Source: Temnothorax longispinosus
Lineage: Eukaryota; Arthropoda; Insecta; Hymenoptera; Formicidae
Direction: 5' to 3'
Assembly: GCF_030848805.1 (NCBI RefSeq)
Contig: NC_092363.1
Coordinates: forward strand, 12,568,886 to 12,632,885
Length of the DNA stretch: 64,000 nucleotides
The number at the start of each line of letters is the position of its first letter. Positions within the stretch are counted from its first letter, which is position 1. Positions 32,813 through 43,967 of the stretch are shown here, one piece after another. The notes under the pieces are model-generated. The model saw only the letters and a list, made by a program, of their open reading frames with translations, ran no database searches and was not told the origin of the DNA. The position numbers and the translations under genes were made by a program.

Positions 32813-34190
32813 TGCAGGACCCATCAAAAGTGTAAAGTTTCATGTAGTGCGCAACAAACTGAAAAGGATAACAACATATTGGATCGACATGGATAGAAGA
32901 CTAATAAGTTTGAATTGTCTGTAATATTCCTTGCTTTTTCCATACTAATTTGGTAGCACATTGTGATTGAGGTTAAGTTAGGTTAACCGGTGTTTTCCAC
33001 ATAGTAAGTGGATATAGTAATGTATTCGTCGTTTAATTGTATTTCGGGTGCGTTCGGGGAGCTTGCTATTAGTGCTATTGCACCATTATATTTTCATCGC
33101 TTATTAGATGTATGTAAAATAAGGTTAGAATGACGCAATAGCGATAGCGCGCGTATTGTCTAAATGTCTAAATACTTCGAAGATTATGGACATCTCCAAA
33201 GCATATATAATTGCTGAGCGTTTAGGGCTGGTTTTATTCTAATTCTGTGGCTTTATTAATAAGTAACTGCAATTGAATATAATTGTTTCCCAAAAGTTAC
33301 ATTGAATGCTTGATATATGGATTTTCTGTATCTAATAAATAGAAAGTTACAATGTGATAGTGAAAAATTTTAGTAAATGAGTTTTCAGTACTTATGTATT
33401 TGAAATATATTTGTAGTTTTTTATTATATTTTGATTGGAAGGTGTTAGTTAACAAAGCTGCATGGGAGGAGAATTAATAAGTATCTAGATTCTGATGCCT
33501 AAAATGTATATGTATATTTGTAATTTTTTATTGTATTTTGATTGAACAAAGTTAGTTAACGAAGTTATGCGGTTATGCAGTTTCGTTAACTAAGTTGGTT
33601 TACGTTTAACCTACCATGTGATTTTATAAATTATCATATAACTTTAAGAACAAAGTTTAAATTTGAATAAAAAACCTTATGAATATTTCTGTCTTTATTT
33701 TGTCTCCTATTCAATATAATTTAGTTTTAGTTTTACATTTATTCCTGTAAAGGGAATTATTTACTTTGACATAAAACGGATATCGAAATGACAGTCAAAA
33801 TCACCATCAAGATATGGAATCAAAATTTGCAATAATATTGCCATCATTTTGCCAGCATTTTGATCACTCTTTTTGACATCATATGACGATAATTTGACAT
33901 CACTTTGACTAAGTTATTTTCATTGGGTTGTTACCCTAAACTTTAGTGTAACAACCACTTCAGATTAGAGTAAACTTCAGTGTTCACCTCAAGCTGAGTG
34001 TTAACTTAAGTGTTACTCTCAACTTGAGAATTAATTTGATGTTACTCTCAATTTAAGAGTACTAACTATTATTATTCGAATGTTATTTTGAGTGTCTTTT
34101 TGAGTATCCTTTTGAGTGTTTTTTTTTAGTGTTTTTTCTGTAAGGGTAGAACTTGGTCCAAGTCCAAGTTCTCGGACCGAAGGAAAGTTA

Positions 34191-34830
34191 CCCAGATAGC
34201 AATGCCTGATGATCGGATTTCATCACGTCATGATCTTCTGATATTGATCGAAATGTGATGTATGTCTAGTAATCATATTGTGATGATACACATCATGAGT
34301 ACAAGTTAACATGTATATGAGGAAATATATGAGCTCAGATATTGACTTAGCCAACTCATGATAATCACATGCTGACGAGCGCTAGTACCGCACGCTGCCG
34401 CGACGCGGCTATACCACGCGTCACTTTCTCGTAATCAAAAATCATCACGCACTAGTATAAGAGGCGAGCTTGTGAGAAGCCTAATTACAATGTTCTTTGC
34501 TGCAGATCAGCTTGTGATACCTTTGGTAATTTTTGATAAATTGTTGGATACGTCTTACTTATTTATTTACATGTTTTTAAATAATTTTATTAAGTATGAA
34601 ATATTTAAAATTGTTGTCATTTCTTGAGCTTTATATGCACACAATATGCAGTATTTCATTGAACATTTATGTGTTCATTATGTAACTTTTTTGTAAACTT
34701 TTATAGATTTCATAACATGTCTGCATTCTGAGCAACATACGAGCCCGCATCTGTGTCTATTCTTGCCATCATGTTTTTAATAAACGTGAGTACAATATGT
34801 ACTCAGAACGAACACTTCTTGCTATCTGAG
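34191..34830. mobile_element. 640-bp CCCAGATAGCAA element
   Basis: Left end CCCAGATAGCAATG, right end inverse CTCAGATAGCAAGAAG, with TA on both sides (34189-34190, 34831-34832). The interior is rich in TGATG/CATCA words, and has a short CpG-rich segment at 34375-34430. Non-coding. Confidence 0.78.
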
Positions 34831-34832
34831 TA

Positions 34833-35074
34833 CTGAAACTTGAATCGTGGACACACTGAACTTGGATGCAAAAATCTAATAGAAAGTTTGAATGAAAAAA
34901 TGCAGCACGTCCCATTTGTTCGTGCTAGTTACTAGGTTCATACCGATTCAATTCCTTTTTGCCAACATTATTACTTTATAAATAGCTAGTCAATGATGGT
35001 CAATGTGACGTTAGACAATGGAAATGTATATAACTTTCATAAATCTTTGATAAATACAAAAAAGAGGATTATAT
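34833..35074. other. AT-rich spacer
   Basis: Nothing recognisable between the two CCCA-ended elements. Confidence 0.5.
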
Positions 35075-36014
35075 CCCAAGTAGCAAAGTGACGTTAGAAG
35101 ACGACATAATGACGTCTATTTTTAGTCATTTTTGGTCTATGACGTCGGCAACTAATAATGGACGTTTATAAGACGTCATTTCTTAGACCATCTAAAGATG
35201 TCATTTTAAAGACGTCCAAATAAGGTCTTTTTGTAATATAACTATTTTTACTTCTTAATATTGTATAATAAAGTAATAATAAAATAAAAACCACAAAATT
35301 AACTATAATATGTTTGTTTCGCAACTTTATGATTAAAGTGGTGAATTTATGGTATAAATGGATGTAGTTGCGTGTGATTATAGTTTTATATGATAACTAT
35401 TTCACAATGTGAATAGGAGAGGCAATTAGAGCCAAGCGCGGTAATCAAAGCGCAAACAATTTATAAAAATAAATATATATATATATTAACGTACGTTTCG
35501 ACACATTATTCGTGTCCTCTTCAGCGTTAAAAGTTACATAAAGTCAAATACGAAGATTAACAAAGATAATAAAAAAGAAGTCGAGTATAAGGCGTAGTCA
35601 ATAGACGAACAAAGTATAAAAGACGCAGTCAAAATTAAAAAAAAACAAGGATTGAAATTCTATGGATGTACCGTTGCCGAAATTCCAGATACGCCGGTAA
35701 GCACTCGCTCCACATCCCTCGCATCTTAGAAATAATCTCGCCAGGTTGAAAGACCAGGTGAGTAAGAAAGATTCGAAAGCCTACCTGTACCATCAAACGG
35801 AGTCGCAATGTGGTAAAGGCGTAAATTATCTATGTTAAAATTAGATGACTAATGGATTTACTTACAGAGCAATTGCAGACCGGAATATCGCATTGTAACA
35901 ACAAACTTCACGGTTCGAAACGTCGCGAATAAGTGAGGCATAGGTGGGAAGGTTAACATAATAGAGACTGGTGTATAAACCAGAGGAGGGGATAAACTCT
36001 CGCATAAAGTTGTT

Positions 36015-37559
36015 CTAAATTTTAGACAGCCTCTCGATCACATTTAAATACGCGTCCGGTAAACCCTCCGCATCGGTCTGTAAATTCAAACCATTCGCCT
36101 GCCTTTTTATGCATATCATCTCCGAAATCAAACGTTTATAACAATAGGATTCATTATCTAAGATTTCAACGCTATTCCAATCGAAATCATGATTTCATTC
36201 TAATCTGTGTTCAGTTATGACAGAATGATTCGGAGTACTCCAATTAATATGATTACGATGCTCCTTGATTCTTGTTTGCAATTGCCTACTCGTTTGGCCC
36301 ACATAAGATGCGTCGCAATCATTACAATTCACCTTATAAACCACGTTACATTTATTCGACCGTGGGAGACTATCCTTGTGCGCCTTGATGAATGTACGCA
36401 TCTTATTTAAGCTGTTATAAGACAGTCTCACATTCAAATCCCTTGTGGCGTTCCTAAAGCTTTTCAGTAATCGTCGGGACGTACGGTAACGTGAAAAAAG
36501 GAGTAACCTCCTCTTCATTCTGTCTCACATTCGTATTCGAGTCTCTGTTAAACAGAAACTTAAGACGTTCGCGCAAAATTCTAAAGATGAATTCCAATGG
36601 GTAACAATTATTGAGTAAAATTTCAATGACCAGTCTGAGATTTTTAGCATGCAAGGACGGATGTGACAACAAAAATGCCCTATCTATTAGGCCTATGGCC
36701 GTACCTCTTTTTTGGCATGCAGGATGCTGCGACAAAAAGTTTAAATACCTGCCAGAAAATGTCGGTTTATGGAACCAATCAAAAGTTAGCCTATTGTTGT
36801 TCAATATCATTGTGATCTCCAAAAAATTCAACGTGTCGTCTTCACCGATTTCTATGGTAAATTTCAGCCTAGGATGGAAGGAGTTAAAAACATCTAAGGT
36901 ATGCTGTAAAAGAGCCGACGGTGCCGCAAGTGTTATGTCGTCAATGTACCTTTTATAAAACGGTGGAATATATTTCAAGGTAGCGAGAGCTATAGTCTCC
37001 AAGTCTTGCAACACTATATCCGCCGCCATGGGGGAAAGAGGAGAACCCATGGGGACGCCGAAAGTTTGTCGATAGATTTTCCCATTAAATATAAAAAAAA
37101 TGGAATTTAATACTAGCCTGACAGCAATAAAAAACTCCGCTTTAGGGATTTTGCAATTTTTGGAAATAAAATTCCATCTGACTGTTATGCTGTCCAATAC
37201 CCTTTCAATGGGAACATTCGTAAACAAGGAAACGACATCCAATGAAATTAATTTGTAGCCGTCATTTACATGTGCGTTCCCAAGTTCTTCCACTAAATCT
37301 ATGCTATTCTTTACAAAGCTGCGGGCTTTCGGAAAGCTTTGGAACATTATACGGTGGAGGAAGGAGGCCAGATCATATAAGGGGCTGTTTATAGAAGATA
37401 TAATAAGTCTAAAGGGACAGTTCGGTTTATGGATTTTTGGAAGTCCATATGCCCTCGGCAAAACCCCGTCGCTACAATAAAGAGATTTGTAAGTTGACCC
37501 TGTAATATAATTAACGTTCTTCCATCTAGTTAGTAATTCTCTTGAGCTTGAGATGAGTT
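36015..37559 (-). pseudogene. Penelope-like RT and GIY-YIG endonuclease
   Basis: A 335-residue frame (37461-36454) holds PRAYGLPKIHKP, LISLDVVSLFTNVPI (motif A), FGVPMGSPLSPMAADIV (motif B) and FYKRYIDDITLAA (catalytic YIDD). Coding similarity extends upstream without a Met to about 37559, where the pseudo-LTR begins. A shift near 36490 leads into the linker and GIY-YIG domain: VVYKVNCNDCDASYVGQTSR and QTRIKEHRNHI. An in-frame TGA at about 36195 interrupts before HDFDWNSVEIL and the C-terminus at 36015. The RT N-terminal part is missing. Better preserved than element A. Confidence 0.9.
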
Positions 37560-37807
37560 TTTTGGTCTTTCTTACCCACCTGGTCTTTCAACCTGGCGAG
37601 ATTATTTCTAAGATGCGAGGGATGTGGAGCGAGTGCTTACCGGCGTATCTGGAATTTCGGCAACGGTACATCCATAGGATTTCAATCCTTGTTTTTTTTT
37701 TAATTTTGACTGCGTCTTTTATACTTTGTTCGTCTATTGACTACGCCTTATACTCGACTTCTTTTTTATTATCTTTGTTAATCTTCGTATTTGACTTTAT
37801 GTAACTT

Positions 37808-37846
37808 TTAACGCTGAAGAGGACACGAATAATGTGTCGAAACGTA
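37808..37846 (+). ncRNA. Hammerhead-ribozyme-like motif, right pseudo-LTR of Penelope B
   Basis: CTGAAGAG, helix GACAC-GAATAAT-GTGTC, then GAAACGTACG. Helix II differs in sequence from that of element A (GACC/GGTC) but still pairs, which is a compensatory change. The inverted copy lies at about 35494-35530 on the minus strand. Confidence 0.52.
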
Positions 37847-38089
37847 CGTTAATATATATATATATTTATTTTTATAAATTGTTTGCGCTTTGATTACCGC
37901 GCTTGGCTCTAATTGCCTCTCCTATTCACATTGTGTTAATCTAGAGAGCCTATATCTTTCTTTATTATAACTATTTCATGCAGTGTTATAGCTACCAAGA
38001 AGATATCATTACAAGATTTTTGAACATTTTAAGATGTACCTGTTATAGACAAGTACAGTTAATAAGGAAGTATCAGGGTCAGAAGATCG

Positions 38090-38168
38090 TCACTGTCCAC
38101 TGGATCATCGAAGTCAAGCAACACGGGCGCGGTACTGTATACTAGGATGAGTGACTGCCTTGAGAGAG
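38090..38168 (+). other. 5S rRNA-like sequence (internal promoter region)
   Basis: GGATCATCGAAGTCAAGCAA, CGGGCGCGGTACTG and ACTAGGATGAGTGACTGCCT follow the order of the 5S rRNA internal control region (A box, intermediate element, C box). The 5' third and 3' end of 5S are not recognisable. It may be a 5S pseudogene or the head of a 5S-derived SINE. It lies in the right part of the 35075-38470 element. Confidence 0.6.
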
Positions 38169-38622
38169 CGGCTATACGCACATGATATATGTAAAGAAAC
38201 AGTTAAAAAAGCGTTTTTTTCCTAGATAAAGAAAAAGAACGTTTCTTTATAAACGTTTATCAAGTGGACATTTTAACATTTTAATTTCATAAAAAAACAT
38301 TTCTAGAAACCGGTATGTCGTACATTGGACCTATTTTTGCCGTCAATAAGGCGTCAGAAAATGATGTGACATATCGATGTCATTTTCGGGTCTCACGAGA
38401 CCTATTTAGGACGTCTGATTGGTCATTTTGTGACCAAAATTTACCGTCATTATGACTTTTGCTACTTGGGATATTCCACGGGCCCGGGTCCATATTCAGC
38501 TCTCAACCCCACATTTTTCGACTGTAACACTATATAGAATTATCAAAGTACAACTACTTCTATTCGAGAACTTGAATCAAAAACTCGGACCGATTTCTAG
38601 CATCGTGGGCACAGGCTTTTAA

Positions 38623-38740
38623 GGCTGCGGTCCACTTGACGATACAAATGCTTCCAAGTATTTCTCTTCTCTTTTTTTTTAATGAAGAAAAAAAAAGAAG
38701 AACGCTGCAAAGGATTTGTAGCGTCAAGTGGACCGCAGCC
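38623..38740. mobile_element. Short hairpin MITE
   Basis: GGCTGCGGTCCACTTGACG and its inverse CGTCAAGTGGACCGCAGCC flank a T/A-rich loop. TA follows the right end; TTAA precedes the left. Confidence 0.72.
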
Positions 38741-38745
38741 TATGA

Positions 38746-38912
38746 CCGGTATTCATAGTCAGATCTTATATTTAAGATCGTCTTAAGTCCGCGGACAAAG
38801 GCAGTCTTTAAGACTCCGTCCAGCCAATAAAATAACCGTATTACCACCTTAAGACATTACTTAAAACTTAAAATATGCCTTAAAATATGATCCGACTATG
38901 AATATCGGCCTA
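38746..38912. mobile_element. Small TIR element
   Basis: CCGGTATTCATAGTCAGATC (left) is mirrored as GATCCGACTATGAATATCGG (right). Interior contains TTTAAGAC/GTCTTAA words. Non-coding. Confidence 0.65.
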
Positions 38913-38928
38913 AGAGTTCCTTTAGTAA

Positions 38929-39220
38929 GAGTTAGGACACCGTCTGCCATTAACAGGAAATTATGCGAACGATCGAGAGAGACAGGCTCCCCACTCTCGT
39001 ACTTCTCACGAGATGTTGTGCTTTGTCTCACTCCCACTAACTTCTCCCCTGTTAATGGCGGACCAATCAAGCGTCATCACGCGGTGTCCTAACTCTATAA
39101 ACTAAAGCTATAAGTAGGAGTGAAACAAAGCACAACATCCCGTAAGAAGTATGAAAGTGGGGAGGCTGTCTCTCTCGTTCGCATAATTCCCTGTTAATAG
39201 CGGACGGTGTCCTAACTCTA
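38929..39220. mobile_element. ~290-bp TIR element, arms ~100 bp
   Basis: AGAGTTAGGACACCGTCTGC ... AAAGCACAACATC are matched in inverse on the right (GGTGTCCTAACTCT). Non-coding; the short frames are incidental. Confidence 0.75.
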
Positions 39221-39241
39221 GAGGAATTCTAACAAGACTTA

Positions 39242-39387
39242 AGGCCGATTGTTCCAACCTGTTGATAATCTAACTAATAGTTAAATCATATGTGTCTTTG
39301 TTTTTCCTCCAAATTAAACAAGAATAGACATATAGACATATGATTTAACTGTTAGTTATTTTACCAACAGATTGGAACAACCGGCCC
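39242..39387. mobile_element. Hairpin MITE with TTA TSD
   Basis: AGGCCGATTGTTCCAACCTG on the left pairs with CAGATTGGAACAACCGGCCC on the right; TTA is present at 39239-39241 and 39388-39390. Confidence 0.7.
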
Positions 39388-39452
39388 TTATGCCCGTTCT
39401 AGACCTGAGGATGATCCTACTCGCGGCTCATCCGACTACGGTCGTCCGTCTA

Positions 39453-39824
39453 CACGGTCTTACATACAGGTTTCGCAACTCGATACAATTTCAGTGGTGG
39501 GGATGACTCCAATATCGAAGTCATTTTTTGGTCTTGCTGCTATCGAGAGATGTTGATTTGACAGTGCCAACGTAACAGCTATTATATATATATACTCTTC
39601 ATTGCGTCGGATAGCTGGCTTTCGGCTCTTTGAGATTAACAAACTCACCTACGAACTAAATAGTTCGTCACCGTGTACGCGTTGTGTGTTCTGTCAGATT
39701 TAAAATGATGGCAAAAACCATCGTTGTACCTAAATGCAAAACAGGCTACAAAAGCCTGAAAATAAAACGCTCTGTTTTTAAAGTGTCAACGAATAGCAAA
39801 CGGCTAAAAAATTGTCTAAATTAA
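39453..39824 (+). mobile_element. 5' end of a P-type element with THAP start
   Basis: CACGGTCTTACATACAGG, GCAACTCG and GTGGTGGGGATGACT resemble the terminus of the P-type element at 55615. At 39705-39824 a short frame starts MMAKTIVVPKCKTGYKSLK and continues RSVFKVSTNSKRLK, the first half of a THAP domain. It stops there; no further P-type coding or right terminus is recognised, so this is a 5' remnant. The second zinc Cys is kept, but the first one of the usual C-x2-4-C pair is replaced (Val). Confidence 0.7.
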
Positions 39825-39956
39825 TAAATCAATAAGTCTTCATTATTTACTACATTGTATGCTGTTTATTTGTACCTACCCTTTTTCATTCACAATCGAC
39901 ACGTGGAATTTTAACACATCATTTAACACATGAATCGGACCGCAACCTTTAGCATG

Positions 39957-40048
39957 TATGTACTTTAAGTTGTAAAGCGAGGTCCACGCTGCCACCTACC
40001 CGCGGAGGTGGGTGCGGAAGGGAGGCCCTTGCACCCTCGCCCGCGCGT

Positions 40049-40080
<32 letters not shown>

Positions 40081-40177
40081 CGCGTGTGCGTGTGTGCGTG
40101 CGTGCGTGCGTGCGTGCGTGCGCGTGCGTGCGTGTGTGTGCGTGTGTGTGCGTGTGTGTGCGTGTGTGTGCGTGTGT

Positions 40178-40274
<97 letters not shown>
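39957..40274. repeat. Dispersed repeat ending in GT/GCGT microsatellite
   Basis: ATGTACTTTAAGTTGTAAAG and CGAGGTCCACGCTGCC are also found at 54175-54215 and inverted at 54460-54500. Here they lead into a 230-bp (GT)n with GCGT interruptions. Open frames across it (Cys-Val, His-Thr repeats) are artefacts. Confidence 0.9.
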
Positions 40275-40275
<1 letters not shown>

Positions 40276-40623
40276 TATTATTGACAAGTTCTTTTGCACG
40301 TTTACATTTCTTTTGCAGATTTTTTACACGCTTAACTTTTACAAGTGTGATGTCAAATACAGACAAGATTTTTGTTTATCTGTTATAAGAGTGACTTCAA
40401 ATGCAAGATTTCGATATCAAACGTTTAACATTTTTAATTTGCAAACGAGTGACCAGCAATATCATCCACATCATATAGTCTTAAAATACTACGATCTTTT
40501 CTAGAAGCACTAGCGTATAATTTGTCCGCCAACATTACGAATTTCTTCTGCAGCAATCACATAAAATGTTAAACAGTTTTCTCGAACGGTTGTAACAACG
40601 TCTGTATGCCCTTGCATCATTAA

Positions 40624-41056
40624 CCCTCCGAAGCCACACTTTTTTTAATACGCCCCGGTCACCTGGGTGGTCAACACCCAGACGAATTCAGTCTCATAAT
40701 TTTAATTAAATGTGCACGTAAAAATTCATGAAACATCCTTAAGGGTGTTGTTCAAAAATATGTATGGTGCAAAACTCGAATGTGCTCGATGAACAAAAAT
40801 GTTGTAATTTTTGGTCGCGAAAAGAAATATACACCGAGGTCACACCTGGGTGGTCACCACCCATAAATAATTTTAAAATGTCTATCAAACATAACTGACA
40901 TGGCTTTTATTAAAGCCTCTTTCTACTGTACGGATCTTCGAGAAAGGGACTCAAACTAGGGATCCTAGGTGGAGGAACTGATTTTAAAGCCTATCTTAAA
41001 AATATCGGGCCTGAATTTCTGTCTGGGTGGCCACCACCCAGTGTGGCCTCGATGGG
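40624..41056. mobile_element. 433-bp TTAA-flanked MITE
   Basis: CCCTCCGAAGCCACACT and inverse AGTGTGGCCTCGATGGG, TTAA on both sides (40620-40623, 41057-41060). The words CACCTGGGTGGT and GGTGGTCACCACCC recur inside. piggyBac-like by TSD and by CCC termini. Confidence 0.8.
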
Positions 41057-41060
41057 TTAA

Positions 41061-41406
41061 TTCGTTAAGGTATCTCTCACATTCTTATTCTAAAAATAAT
41101 AATCCAATTAAGAAATGTTTATTCTTCTTTAAAGAAAGTATACTATGTATGTACAGAAAAGTTTGAAATGTTCTTTGTTCAAAAAATTTTGGCAAATTTG
41201 GAAGAAAGATTTTGCATATAGAGACAGAAAAGCTTATCTTAACTTTTAAAATATATTTTAAATTTCTTTAATGCATTTAATGCGCGTGTGAATATGAAAA
41301 TCCAATTTGTCTTTCTAAACATCGTGAATATTATTAAACAGACATCAATATCTGTTATCTAACCCCATTCTGTCTTCTAAGGACCCTCCCCCTTGCCTCG
41401 CTTCCT
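41061..41406. other. AT-rich DNA
   Basis: No coding recognised. The last 60 bases may be the tail of the LINE ORF1 remnant to the right (minus strand). Confidence 0.5.
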
Positions 41407-42066
<660 letters not shown>

Positions 42067-43452
42067 CACAGTATATACAGTAGCGCAACTCTCCTAATTT
42101 CTTGTTGTCCAAAATGGAGTGCGCATGCGCGAAATAAGTAAGCGCCCACTAACCCCATCTGAACGTCGTTCTCTGAACTTCTTTCTCAATTGCTCTTCCT
42201 TTCTCCGTTCTGCTCCGCTCCCTCTTAAGAATTTAAATGGTCAGTTAAGTAAATGCCTATCTGTATTGGAACAGAAATTTGGAGGGAATTAGCTCAATTA
42301 GTCACTGAATGCTATTGAGAGCTGTTAGAAGTGTTTGACAGACTCTGAATACGTTTATGTGATTAAAGTTAAAAGAGTTTACAAAGTATAAAGACAGTGA
42401 AAGAATGAAGTGAAGAAAAGTGAAGAAAGTGATAAAAGTGAAATAAGTGATATAAGTGATAAAAGCGATGGAAACATAAAAGAGAAATTTTTTTCTAAGG
42501 GAATAGTTAACCTATATAAATATTATATAAGTTTTCAATTCTCTTGGAAGCACTTTGATCTTAGCTTTGTTTCAGGTGTTGCTGCATAATAATTAAAAAT
42601 GAATGCGATAAGAAAGCCAAGCTGTGCAGTACCAGAGTGCGTTAAGAAGTTTATTGATGTGCAACGACATTTTTTTAAATTTCCAAAGGAACAAGACAGG
42701 TATAACACATTGCTTTATATAATATTATTATTTTTTATATAAATTATATTTTTAATTATAATGTGTGCATTACTTTGTCATTGGTAAAATGGTACAACAT
42801 TTACAGATGGCTGCAATGGGTACGAGCATGTGGAAGACTGGATCTAGAACCTAAAGGTCCAGAATATGCCCACCAGAATTGTCGTTTGTGCCATTTGCAT
42901 TTTGAAAACAAATGGTACAAAATTAATAAACTTAGGGCTCGTCTTCACCCAGATGCTGTACCCACTATATTTTTTGGACCAGGTTTTCAACAACAGTGAG
43001 TCTTTACTAACAAATAATTATTAATTTTACATATTTTAATTTAATTAAATTAGTTTTGTTTCATAAAAAAGTATAAAATTGAATAATACTGGTATAAGGT
43101 AGTAGTACATAAAAAATAATAATAGCAACAATATCTAACAATATTTACATTATTTTTTATGTATTACGCGAAAGTAACATAAAAACATAAAATAATTAAA
43201 ATCTTTTAGGGACAACACAGCACCCGAACAAACAACACAACAAAGTGAGGAAAATGTGGTTAAAGAGAAAGTAGATAGGTATGCTAAATATAAATTTTCT
43301 ATTTGTTATAATATTATATTTTATAATAGATATTATATGATACATATTTTTTGTTGCAGAAATACATGTGCTGAGGCAACTGTTGCAGAAATGCAAGTGC
43401 AAGAAGATAATAGGTAATTTATATTAATAAAGGACTTGTTTACGTTTATTAA

Positions 43453-43967
43453 CCCTCAGTTACCTCACCTGGGTCTGAGAGACCCTGCACATTGTTAAAA
43501 CGTGCAGGGTTTTTAAGACATTCATAAAACCCTTGTATCTTTTTTTAGTCAGTACTACATCAATTTGAAAAAAAGCAAAGTTTTTCGCTTTTTTAGAAAA
43601 ACACGTCTTCCCTTTTTTTTAAATAACATTTACATTTTTTAACTTGGAATAATCTAACTTGCACAGTTTTGTAGATCTTTAAGGGCCAATTTCACCAACC
43701 ACAGTTAGCTTAACCGACGGTTAAAGTTAGCAGGATTGACCAATAGAAATGAATCCACCCTGCTTTCTATTGGTCAATCCTGCTAACTTTAACCGTCGGT
43801 TAAGCTAACTGTGGTTGGTGAAATTGGCCCTAAAAGACGCATTAATTAAAAAAAAAGACTTCAAATTGATGCATTTGTCTTGAAGATACAAGCTGGAGAA
43901 AATGGCAGGGGTCTCTCAGACCTTGGTGAGGTAATATCGGGGTGTAAAAACGTAAGGTAACTGAGGG
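43453..43967. mobile_element. 515-bp TTAA-flanked MITE in transposase intron
   Basis: CCCTCAGTTACCTCACCTGG and inverse GTAACTGAGGG, TTAA on both sides (43449-43452, 43968-43971). GGGTCTGAGAGACCC palindromes inside. It resembles the 40624-41056 element in its CCCTC end and CACCTGGGT word. Confidence 0.82.
43683..43830. mobile_element. 148-bp hairpin MITE with TAA TSD
   Basis: GGGCCAATTTCACCAACCAC and its inverse; TAA at 43680-43682 and 43831-43833. Nested in the TTAA MITE. Ends resemble those at 31789 and 54881. Confidence 0.87.

Larger units (their letters stand above)
31546..34146. mobile_element. 2.6-kb TIR element saturated with ACTCAA/TTGAGT words
   Basis: Left end CCCTTACGGAAAAACA and right end TGTTTTTTCTGTAAGGG are inverse. 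TA dinucleotides lie near both ends. The terminal parts (31560-31780, 31945-32110, 33940-34130) consist of dozens of ACTCAA, TTGAGT and GAGTGT words in both orientations. No transposase is visible. A hairpin MITE (31789-31941) and another inverted repeat (32695-32812) lie inside. The stretch 32110-33780 is AT-rich with nothing else recognisable. Confidence 0.65.
35405..37966 (-). mobile_element. Penelope-like element B with inverted pseudo-LTRs
   Basis: Inverted repeats of about 370 bp (35403-35773 and 37563-37935) flank a minus-strand RT/GIY-YIG gene. ATAACTATTTCA occurs at 35393-35404 and 37967-37978, a 12-bp TSD. About 31 bases (37936-37966) lie between the inverted repeat and the TSD on the 5' side of the gene, the same layout as in Penelope A. 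Confidence 0.87.
35075..38470. mobile_element. CCCAAGTAGCAAA element, host of Penelope B
   Basis: Left end CCCAAGTAGCAAAGTGACG and right end inverse CCCAAGTAGCAAAAGTCAT, with ATAT outside both. The interior near both ends is full of GACGTC/GACGTT/TGACG words. Without the 2.56-kb Penelope element it would be about 830 bp and non-coding. Confidence 0.75.

Noticed and set aside
39949..40504. Several overlapping Cys-Val / His-Thr open frames
   Set aside because: Pure translation of the GT/GCGT microsatellite.
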